This document shows, one piece after another, positions 13,044 through 23,500 of a DNA stretch of 64,000 bases. The notes beneath the pieces were generated by a model that had not been told where the DNA came from, searched no databases, and was given only the letters and a program-made list of their open reading frames with translations. The first letter of the stretch is position 1. Each line of letters opens with the position of its first letter. Source of the stretch: Siphonodentalium dalli (lineage: Eukaryota; Mollusca; Scaphopoda; Gadilida; Siphonodentaliidae); the NCBI GenBank assembly GCA_032622095.1, contig CP136065.1:241903530-241967529 (forward strand), given 5' to 3'. The position numbers were made by a program, and so were the translations under genes.

Positions 13044-13415
13044 TTAAGTTGTGTTTTTATAATTAGTATATATCAAAGTACTTTGAGACCAAAAATTATG
13101 GATGTACGCGAAAGTGTAAAAAAAAGTGAAAAATCACGTTTTGGGGTTCCGCATGGGACCCCCTTTCTTATCTGAAAATCCCAGGAAAATCCCTTTCTTA
13201 AGTTGTGTTTTCTTAATCAATACACTTAGGAGTATCATCAAACCAAAATTCATCGATGTACGCGGAAGTGTAAATAGAAGTGATTTTTGGCACTTTTTGG
13301 GGTTCAGCGGCCCCTAAACATTTCAGAATGTTCCATTGTTGGTACCAACTTTAGGGGGTCAAACCTTTTGTACGCAAAAGTGTAAATAGAACATATGCGG
13401 GCTCCCCAACTACAA

Positions 13416-14616
13416 TATTCTGTCAACATGCCTTGGCTAACTCATTGAAACAGACATGCAATTTAATGCCCAAACACAGTTGTTTCAGAGTTCAGAAATG
13501 GTATACGAAAATATCTCTGATATGTACTGTGAAAATTAAAAAATATTGTGTTCTGAAAAAAAATTGCTCAGATGCCACAAAAATACGTTTTTTTTCATAA
13601 CAATTTGAATATGCTTGCTACATATTTGAATCATGTCATATATGCTGGGGACATCCTATGAACATCACATGAATTCATATAGCTGAGGCAACTCATTGAT
13701 AGTATGGAGATATATTCACTGTCCCACAGTAGGCATACCCACTAGCTGTCCCACACCACCCAGGTTTCCCCTACTTCAAACCACATGTCGATCCCCAGAA
13801 CAGAAGTTATGTTAGTTTTTCCATGTACCTTTATTTAAAAATTTTATAACATGTTTAAACAAAATAATTTTTTCTTTTGTAATACTATTATTGGGGTGGT
13901 AGTAAATTTTGTTTCACGTCGTGCTTCAAATCATCTCGTACTAAGCACCTTATATCACTTAACTCTTGGATCCGGCAAAGCCTTTTACCAGTTTTAGTGC
14001 GTTCCGATTTGAGATTTGTGTTTTTAGTTTTCCCAACCAGTGAACCAGGATATCCGGTTTTGTAGATTTAGCTTCAGAGAAGTTTCGCACGCTATTTACT
14101 CGTGCTAAAGAGAGAAAAAAGAGATTGAAAGATAACGAGGACTTCATACTCTATATTTATAGATAGAAGTTTTACACACTCAGTCAGTCTACCGCATGGG
14201 ATTAGAATAAAGATATGTGAGTCAGTGAATGTGGACGTTGAAAACTTTTTTAAAAGATCTGCCAAAATTGTTATTGAAATTTGAAAATATCGCCATTTGA
14301 TCAGGTCGGGCACATATCAAAAACGGTCTACGTAGCTCGTTTTGTCTACTGTAGCCCGATAGAGCTACGTTTTTAATGTGATTTACACGCCTCCTGCGAT
14401 TATCGCCATACAACGAAAAAAACGCATTTCGAATTTTCGTTCATTAGTTGTGAACTTGTGTACCACTATCACGTCTACAAAGAAGCAAAAAACTCAATTC
14501 CTTCATTGAAACTTACAATCCCTTAATATCATGATTTCCATCATTGAAACTAGACCCCGAAGCCACGACAACTACGGTAGTTTTCACGGCTGGCTCAACC
14601 AATTTTCGTGGCTGGT
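13416..14616. other. Intergenic, no gene seen
   Basis: AT-rich DNA with only short ORFs and no recognisable similarity. Confidence 0.4.
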
Positions 14617-14620
14617 TATA

Positions 14621-17509
14621 CCCCGCTGGACAAAACAAGTGTCCACTTAACCGCGGTGCGGTTTGCGTTGCCACCGCGGCCGAACTGCAACTACACCGCG
14701 GCTCCACCGGCTGACTGCCGTTCGGGCCGCGGTGTACTTGCCGTTCGGCCGCAGTGTACTTGCCTTTCTTGGAATGATGTTGAAAAACACAAAGAGGGCA
14801 CCATAAATGAGGCTTGGGTGTCAGATTTGTCAAGTTAAATGAATTTAAATCCTGCTATGCAATATGCATGGTGTATGCTTGGACATGTATATGAAGCCAC
14901 CAAACAGGCATAAACAACCATTATTCGGTCAGATAACAGAAACAAACTTGTGTAAGTTTGAGACGATACATTATATAATGTAGACAGTAGGCCTATTATG
15001 ATTTTAGCGACGTGTACGCAACACGATTCATATCGGATCAATGCCAGGTGTGTATATGTATTCCCACTTATTGTTTCCACATAAAAACGACATCCTTTTA
15101 AATAAAATAATAGTTCGTGCTTCGAAGTTGCCTAGCAAGGTGCATTTAATAAGATATCGCCGTATAAATAGTGTTATATGTGGTGCTAGTCATTACTAGT
15201 AAATATGGAAATAAAATATGCGTGATAAGTCTCCAACGAGCACGAAAATACTGGTCAAATAATGCGAAAACTAAATACGTGCAGATTCGGAACTGGGGCA
15301 TGATCAAACCGATGCGAACCCAAATGCTAACAGTTGACAGGAAGGGAACCGTGACATTTTCGGGTCATTTTAAGATTAATTTTTTGTGGCATACAAGTAT
15401 AATACTAAACTTACTTGTGGTTTGGGAGCTAGGAAATGTATGTACATGTATAGATCTAACATTGAGCAACAGTATACTCAAGCGTAGCTTACAGAATTGC
15501 GGTTAATCACTCGTGGAAATTGGTGGAATATTCCATTGAAAATGCACTTGGAAATAATGACTTTTGTAAACATGTAAAATAAACAAATCTTATCGCATAT
15601 TACTCCATAAAAGCTACTGATTCGAGACTAGTAATCATTGTGGAGTATGCATTGTGTGTTATATTCTGCATTAACTCACCTTTGTCACTGTTTAATTCAA
15701 TTTTGGAGCCGACCCTGACATTTGTGACCGGAAGGGCGCCGAGACACGTGCGATTTCGCGCTGGATCGTTAGCAGATTTCGAACCGATTCTCGCGGGGCA
15801 CATGACGCCCCGTGTTATTGGCGTATATACGGCGCCGCTGTGTATTCCAATGTTTATTTATTTACGAAACTCTATTTCTCTTTCACACTTGAATTAAGTA
15901 ATTACAGTAAGCATGTTTGTTGAGATACTATACTTGTCAATATATGTCATAGCTGTCTGTTTTTAAAAATCCAGATTCCTACATAAATTATACCAGTAAT
16001 ATACGCATGTAGTCCAACAAATTAGACTATTCGGATTAATACATATTTTAATATTTGGACATTTACGATTGTATTAATCCTTCTAGTCTAATAAAAGAGC
16101 TGAAAGCAAAGTTAGCACACATTTTGAAGCAGGTCAACATCAGTGACCACCGATATGACCCCATCAAAATACCATTTTCTCTTAAATTATCTACAAATAC
16201 ATTAGTCTTACCTGTAGCAGAGATAGTATTCTTTGTGTTCACACATAGATTGTGATATAAAAGTTGTCAGAATTACAGATTTGTTAGTTTAATCCCGGAT
16301 TGGAAAACATATCACCATTTTCAAATACAAATCAATTATGTTAATTTCGCGTGTTTTCCCAGATTTCTGATCTATTACGCATGCGCGTGCTTTCGTTTTC
16401 GTATGTGTTCGCTAGCGTAGACGGGTTTGAATATTTCTGTCGGTTGAGTTGTTATAAAATTATATGGTTAATAGTGACACAAAATTATGCTAGTTAGTTC
16501 AGTCATGATATTTAACATTCCAACAAAAGGTATGTGTTTTTTATTTGTAGTTTTATTTGTGTCATTAGACGTGAACAGTGTATGTTAAAGGGGCATGCCC
16601 TTGCCACATAACTCTTGCGGCTTCGTAGCGTTCAATTTCGGGGTGTCCGTTCGTGGAAACGTGTGCATTATTCCTTTTGACCTTATACACGTGTCCCGTC
16701 ACAATTCTAAAAAAAAATTCAACACACATTGTTTGTGTAATCTTTATTCAGTCCATCCTCGTGTGGCAAATACCGTGGAATTATAGAGCAAAGCGTAAAA
16801 TGTCGCGTATTTCCAGTTTCTGACGCTGGCAGTTAATTTTCACTTGGCAATGGATTTGCCACATATATGGATTGAGACTATTACACTTTTATTCAATATG
16901 CTCAATTGACCATATTTAAAAAAAAATAATAGCAACTCTAATAAAAAACATGGGACTAATTTTATTTACTTATTCTCGATTATGGTGTCAAAGCATACCA
17001 CATTAGAACAAAATATCGGTAAGCTCCTCCCACAGCCAACCAATTAAAGCAGAGAATAAAATCTCACAAACTAATCCTGGATGATTGACTGGTGTATGTC
17101 GACGTGATAGCATGCACGGGATCGACACATGACTTTAATTTTTTTTTATATTTGACAACAAAGTTCCATTAAAATCTTCGTTAGATCGTTGAAACAGTGG
17201 GGTTAAATATAAATGTGATTCGTCATAATGACCTTAAAGCCGATATTATGTACGGATTTAAATTTCCTTTAACTAAAAATACTAACCTTCGTATATTTCT
17301 ACTAATAAAAAACATGTTTTAAACTCGAGAAAAAAGACGATACAAACCAGAAATCTAACCCCGGTGTACATGCCGTTCGGCCGCGGTGTACTTGCCGTTT
17401 GGTTGCGATGTACTTGCCGTTCGGCCACGGTGTACTTGCCATTCGATCGCGGCGTACTTGCCGTTCGACCGCGGTGCTCAACAGTGGACACTTGTTTTGT
17501 CCAGCGGGG
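14621..17509. mobile_element. Candidate 2.9-kb inverted-repeat element with GC-rich subterminal repeats
   Basis: Inverted ends CCCCGCTGGACAAAACAAGT and ACTTGTTTTGTCCAGCGGGG are bordered on both sides by TATA (14617-14620, 17510-17513), which may be a 4-bp target duplication or part of the termini. Just inside each end lie repeats of a 24-bp GC-rich unit (GGTGTACTTGCCGTTCGGCC): five on the right (17362-17476), a degenerate set on the left (14645-14770). The interior has no recognisable transposase; an ORF of 85 codons at 15640-15897 has no known match. The interior also contains a CpG-containing stretch near 15715-15830. Confidence 0.65.
16370..16529 (+). promoter_or_regulatory. Speculative 5' noncoding exon and promoter for FOXRED2
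   Basis: Exon 1 of FOXRED2 begins right after a strong acceptor and has only 8 bases before its ATG, so an upstream noncoding exon is expected. Upstream, TACGCATGCGCGTGC (16377-16391) resembles an NRF-1 site, and 140 bases later AACAAAAG/GTATGT (16529/16530) is a good donor. This is inference only, and it lies inside the candidate element 14621-17509. Confidence 0.2.
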
Positions 17510-17513
17510 TATA

Positions 17514-18675
17514 GCTCAACCGGCTCAGTCGCGACATTCGTGGCTGACGAAATATGTGGCTCGGCCGACTGATACGTTATCATTCAGCATATTTCGTTTC
17601 CGAAATTTTCCCAATCCCCGGTTTTGGCTTTTGTTGCGAACCCGTATAATTCCAGACCACGCGTATTATTTTGGTGTTGGGCTTTTCCATTATGGCGAAA
17701 TACACGAAGGACTCAGTAAAGGACTGGCAGGGATGTACCATGTAGTTTCCCCATCTATATAATCGGTATAAGTTACATTGGGACTTCTGTCGACTTCAGA
17801 CGGCTATCATCACTGGCATCTTGCGATATATTCATGCATCATTGAAAGCTGAATCCGATAGAATTGATATATAATATTTCAAACTATTTTATATTCTCTT
17901 CTACAGGTTATGTGCATATATTGACAAATGTCAGCGATGTCTGAGACTGAGTCATGTCGAAATAAACAATTTATACTTTAAACCCTTTCAATACTGAATG
18001 GATGCTCCCACTCTGGTATATGAAAGCATGCATTGGAATAGTCTACATGTATTCCACAATGAGAGGCCCCGGGTGTTCTGGTATAGTGTAACAACCATAG
18101 CGTGTCCATACGAGTATGCCAATATTAGGCAATGCAGTTTAGTTATTTACGATTCACAGTACAGTTGTCCTTAACATATAAGTCCATGCACACGGCTCAG
18201 CCATTTTACAATTCCGCGGCGTCGGGCTATAATTGAAACAAACCTTTATATCATGATTTTCAGACCAATTTCTAGATACTGATAATATAAAGAGCATTTA
18301 TACTCTTGTTGCCTTGATTATCTCTGGTCATTTTTCCTTTTACTTTTGAGAAGATAGGAGATTATATCTTCCCACACAGCAAAAACCTCCTGTCATGTGG
18401 TACAGAGCTAAGAGAAGTTCTATTGAGCACTAGATATGCCAATATCAAAATATTTCATGGCAAAAACAGTTGCATGAGGGTTAATTATTGCCAGCAGATG
18501 ATCATCTTTTTAGATATCTAACAGGGCAGTTCTCACTTATGATAAGGTGTGTCTAAGTTCTGCCGATATTAAGGATTATACTCTAACTAAACAATTGTAA
18601 CATTTGTAACACTTATACACTGTTACACATTGCCTAGTGGATAAAAAATGTACTGGATTCATGCAATATATCGTA
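17514..18675. other. No gene seen
   Basis: AT-rich intergenic or 5'-intron sequence with no supported feature. Confidence 0.4.
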
Positions 18676-18677
18676 TA

Positions 18678-19136
18678 TGTGACCCGCCATATCAAATCCA
18701 GTCGTAAGTCAAGATTTTTTTACCCTGTGCCAATGCATTCTCTTATATATGCGAGTCGACCATAGGTCGCCTCGCATATATAAGAGAATGCATTGGCCTA
18801 ACAATTTTTTTCATTTTTTTAAAATAAATGTTTCTTACAATTTTTAGGACATAAAATAAAAAACAACCATTACCCTGCAGGGAGCCCCACACATATATAG
18901 AAGCATGTAGAAGAGTGTCGTCTGCTCATGTTTGTCTGGGGCTCTGTATGGGTGAAATTATAAAATTGTTAAAGAATACAAGAAAAAATTATTAAAATTG
19001 TAAAAAATTGTTAGGCCAATGCATTCTCTTATATATGTGAGACGACCTATGGTCGACTCGCATATATAAGAGAATGCATTGACACAGGGTAAAAAAAAAT
19101 CCCGACTTACGACTGGATTTGATATGGCGGGTCACA
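18678..19136. mobile_element. TA-flanked MITE carrying the double-hairpin module
   Basis: Ends TGTGACCCGCCATATCAAAT / ATTTGATATGGCGGGTCACA are flanked by TA (18676-18677, 19137-19138), as in Tc1/mariner/pogo insertions. Inside (18724-19090) is the same module bounded by ACCCTGTG ... CACAGGGT, with the two 68-bp hairpins found in the TTAA families. Between the hairpins is a GGGAGCCCCACACATATA segment also found at 44258. The module has therefore moved between families with different termini. Confidence 0.88.
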
Positions 19137-19138
19137 TA

Positions 19139-19846
19139 TGCCAATTTTGTCCTGTATACTGGTCCTTGATACTGGATATCTATATTTTTTTACTTTCTTT
19201 GTTTTCGTCCTGAATTTCATCTAAAAATATCCCATCATGTCACATACATGTATATGTATTCAGGGCCCACTTAATTTTTGAATGCCCGAATTATATTATA
19301 TACAACATACATGTATTCCATATTATATACCATTTGGGAGAGGAACTAACAATCTATATATTCTACTGGAATACTGAACAGCTGTGGTCTTGGTGTCCAC
19401 TGACTCCACCAAATGACAGACTTTCCCCATTATTTACACCAGAATGCATCATAATTCACATAAAGATAGAGTAAATAGACTGCCAGTGGCAGTCCAGACC
19501 AGATCAAAATTAAGCCCAGAACACACATCGTTACCTTGACAAAAACAACATGTTCATAGTTTAATCAACCAGACAAGCCGGCTCGTTCACAAACTGTTTT
19601 CATGCTCGAATCCCAGAATGTACAACTCAACAGGGTATGTTTATCTCCTAAATGTTTTGGCGCTTCCTCTTTTAAATCGTACCGTATATAATATGGAACA
19701 TGTTGTATAAAATGTGATCTGGGGGTTAATTTACAACCAAATTGGTATTGTTCAGTTCTTCATAGAAACTAATAACTGTTATAAGAAAAAGTATTTCAAT
19801 TTTATGAAATTGAAGTTATATGAATAATAATAAATCTATGTTTAAT
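19139..19846. other. No gene seen
   Basis: AT-rich sequence with no supported feature. Confidence 0.4.
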
Positions 19847-20287
19847 AAGCTTGCAAATAGTGTATCTGTCATTTGCAGAATGAAGTTCCCAGAGGCTGAA
19901 TTTAGTGATGCTCTCCCGCACAGCAGGCTAGCATCACCAAATTCACCCTCTGAGGGCCTCATTCTGCTTAGGCCTCATCTTCTGGGAAGTATCTATAGTC
20001 CCAAATTAACATTGTTTTTAGTTATTTTTCTCTTCTGGGAAGTTTCTATATCCCCTTATTTACAGAAGATAAAATGCTTAATCGGGGTGACAAATGGGTG
20101 AATATCACCAACTTCAACTGAGGAACTTCAATCTGATCACAGGTATACCATAGCATTGAGGCCAAAGCAGGAGAGGTTCCCAGAGGGTGAATTTAGTGAT
20201 GCTAGCCCACTGTGTGGGAAAGTGTCACTAAATTTGCCCTCTGGGGACCTCATTCTCAAATTGACAGACACATTATTTGCAGACTTG
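19847..20287. mobile_element. Hairpin MITE of the GAGGTCCCCAGAGGGTGAAT family, copy V1
   Basis: Inverted ends AAGCTTGCAAATAGTGTATC / ATTATTTGCAGACTT enclose two smaller palindromes, each made of CCCAGAGGGTGAATTTAGTG and its complement. It lies 113 bp before exon 1. Other copies: 37445-38105, 48713-49459, 50187-50456 and 58185-58634. Confidence 0.8.
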
Positions 20288-20400
20288 AATCTGTTGCCTG
20301 ATATTACATGTCTCAGGCTGATAAAGGATGCTTTCTTTTCGGTATGTAGGGAGTGGGCAGACAAACACAATTTAAATTTTGACCTTATTGTCTCTTGTAG

Positions 20401-20595
20401 TGCGAACTATGCTGCCGAGCAGTTTTGTCTCCCTCTCCAGTCTAATTGTTGTCTTTGCCACATTTGCTGTGCAATCTGAGAGGATTTACCATGATTACTG
20501 TGTTGTCGGAGCGGGACCAGCAGGGCTGCAGATGGGATATTTCTTACAAAAGAATGCAAGGGATTACATGGTGTTTGAACAAGCAAATATTTCAG
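20401..20595 (+). CDS. FOXRED2: FOXRED2 exon 1: signal peptide and FAD-binding motif
   Basis: The acceptor TTGTCTCTTGTAG ends at 20400, then 8 untranslated bases, then ATG at 20409. An in-frame ATG at 20379 would lie before the acceptor, so I prefer 20409, which directly starts a typical signal peptide ([15 protein letters not shown]). The Rossmann glycine motif [14 protein letters not shown] follows. The donor GTGAGA is at 20596; the exon ends in phase 1. Confidence 0.92.
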
Positions 20596-23500
20596 GTGAG
20601 ATTCTTTACCGGCAAGTTTATTAACCCTTTCATAATGGGAGCTGCACTGGTGCAGCATTACAGACCCTGTGCCAGTGCATTCTCTTATATATGCGAATCT
20701 ACCATAGGAAGCTTTGCATATATAAGAGAATGCACTGGCTTACAAGTTCAAGATAAATGTTGTTAGGCCAATGTATACTCTTATAAATTTGAGGCTCCCT
20801 GTGTAATATAAGAGAATGCATTGGTACATGGTAATAGTTGGGGAGCCCGCATATGTTCTATTTACACTTTTGCGTACAAAAGGTTTGACCCCCTAAAGTT
20901 GGTACCAATAATGGAACATTCAGAAAAAACGATTTCTTAAGTTGCGCATTCCTGGGGTTTAGGGGTTGCTGAACCTTAAAAAGTGCCAAAAATCACTTCT
21001 ATTTACACTTCCGCGTACATTGATGAATTTTGGTTTGATGATACTCCTAAGTGTACTGATTAAGAAAACACAACTTAAGAAAGGGATTTTCCTGGGGTTT
21101 TCAGATAAGAAAGGGGGTCCCATGCTGAACCCCAAACGTGATTTTTCACTTTTTTTTACACTTTCGCGTACATCCATAATTTTTGGTCTCAAAGTACTTT
21201 GATATATACTAATTATAAAAACACAACTTAAGAAGCAACTTTTCCTGGGGTTTTAAGATAAGAAGGGGGTCATCGGGTCACCCCTCAAAACGTAAAAATT
21301 CACTTTTATTTACATGATTGCATTCGTCCAACGTGTGTGTATGTGCGTACACCCCTGGAACGTTGCACTATTACAACCAATGCATCCCTAAATCGATACG
21401 ATCAACTTAAGAAATATATATTCATGTCGTTTTCTGATAAGAACGAGACTTGTTACCCCCCTCCCCCCAACAACCCGATCCATTTTCTAGAACTATAAGT
21501 GAGCCAGTTTTATGAAAATTATAGCCGGAAAATCTAGTAAAATGTATACAAATGTATTTATTTTCGTGAAGCTAAGACATAATGACACTTTTTTGGGCCA
21601 AAATTGAAACTGATGGCCGCCAAAATGGCCGCCGGAAGTTGAAAATATGACATTTTTTCACAAATATCTTCTAGATCAATTCATGCTGTTTGGAACTGGT
21701 TGAGTAATGCAACTTTATTTTGTGTTTTGTATATTAACTGATCATTGGAGCAATTAAATATGCAATTATCGGGGTCCTAACCCCTTCCGATCCCTCAAAA
21801 ATTTGATTTTACAGAACGCAGTACAAAATTTTACAAAAAAATCACAATTGGGATTCTAGTCATATTTCAACAAGAAATGAAAAGAACATTGTAATGTAAG
21901 TGAGGCATATCATTACCTATGAATATTCCAAATCTCTGGAACCATAAATCTTACCTTGGCTCAAAATGGCTTCGAAAATGGCCGCCAAAATATGGAAAAT
22001 GGTAAATATTGCCCCAGGGTGTCCTGCAATCGCTTACAAGTTGTGGTTGATGTACACAATTGGCTAATCTGTTTTCCATACATTGCATACTATCATGTCT
22101 GATGCACCATGGATCATTTTTACTATTGTCACCACTGACATCACCAGATTTTTCTCTCACAAACTTGACATAAATAATATCAGCAATAATTCACTTTTCA
22201 GGGTTCGACCATTTGTTCAAGTAAAATGTTACTATCTTTGGATTGAAAGGTGTTTATTGTTTTTGGTCTATCTTAAATGTGTCACACTACGGTGTTTATA
22301 GACTAAATTGCGCAAGATGGCTCCCAAAATGGCAACCAAATTTGTAAAAAGTTAAAAGTTAACATATCCCGAACATTATTCTCTGTGTTATCCGATAAAG
22401 GTGGCAAATTGTGACTCACTTGGTTATTGTACATGTTAGTTACAATGTAATTAACTGACAACTACGTTCTATTATGTTTGTCCCAGTTCCGTATGGGGCA
22501 TGACAAATTCATTTTAAAGTTGCAGTATGGAATTTTGCGGAGAACATCTTTTGTGATTCTGGCCATATTATTGAACGGAAATGGGCAGAACGTTGAGACG
22601 GAACTGATATGAACCATGATATGTGGGTATTCTGGCCCATTATGATAAACATTTATCAACTGGATACAGGGTGGAAGCCAAGATGGCAGCCAGGGAGTTA
22701 CTCTATGATCATAGATGAAGATAATAGGCAGACAGGGAGTTATTGTATGGTCATGAATGATGTGTGGGTATATAGGGTGTGCCCTGTTGGTAACGGTGGG
22801 ACGTATATTTATATATGTTGTGGATGTGTTATCATTGATGGTGTATGGGAAGTAGATTTATTTTCATGGATGGCGTGTATGAGTATGGCACGTATGGTCG
22901 TTTGTGCGGATATTGGTATATCTGGAAGGGCTCACCATTGGTGATGTGCATATGTATACCTGGATTGACACTATGGTCATGGGTATGGCGAATAGGTATA
23001 CATGTAGTGGCTGTATGGTCCATGGTGAGGTGAATATGTATACAATGAGTGACTGTATGATCGTGAATGTAGTGAATAGGTATACATAGAGTGACTATAT
23101 GGTCATGTGTCGGGTGTAGGTGTATACCTGGTGTTCATGCATGGTGACTCGTGTCTGTATCGTCATTTGTGGTATGTACGGGTATAACCAAGTATGGCTG
23201 TATGATCAGGTGTACTAGTACACGTACGTGTATAAAGTGGGTGACTATGTTGTCATTGTATGGTGTTTATGTACATATGGAGTGACGGGGGTAATGGGTG
23301 GGTTGTACATGTGTACCTTGGGTGGCTATCGCTTTCCACAATAACTCAAGGATATGTTAATCAATAGAGAGGTCATGTCATATTGTGGAAAGCGATAGCC
23401 ACCCATTATCACACAGTCATTACATATAGACATAAACACCACATAGATGACCATGTAGCTATATCCATACACCACACCAATGTCCATACATGTAGTTGTC

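Larger units (their letters stand above)
5686..13412 (+). mobile_element. Giant foldback DNA element 1 (7.7 kb), 3-bp target duplication
   Basis: Ends are TAGTTAGGGAGCCCGCATAT and the inverted copy finishing GGGCTCCCCAACTA. CAA directly precedes (5683-5685) and follows (13413-13415), giving a 3-bp duplication. The arms (about 5686-7560 and 11000-13412) are long inverted repeats sharing landmarks such as AAGATGGCCGCCAAAATGG and a C/G homopolymer (6308-6327, 12209-12224). The interior is a degenerate minisatellite around a unique 85-bp core at 10301-10385. No transposase is visible, so it is non-autonomous. A 3-bp duplication fits PIF/Harbinger-like integration, but the termini are not diagnostic. 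Two other elements are nested inside (9060-10155 and 12452-13043). A relative in opposite orientation lies at 20835-25123. Confidence 0.88.

Noticed and set aside
15600-15803. tRNA/SINE-like B-box (GGTTCGAAATC on the - strand) and a peptide resembling common repeat translations
   Set aside because: No matching A box at the right distance, no cloverleaf and no second copy in the window.
20379-20408. Earlier in-frame ATG for FOXRED2 at 20379
   Set aside because: It lies upstream of the strong acceptor ending at 20400, so it is probably intronic; the ATG at 20409 starts the signal peptide directly.
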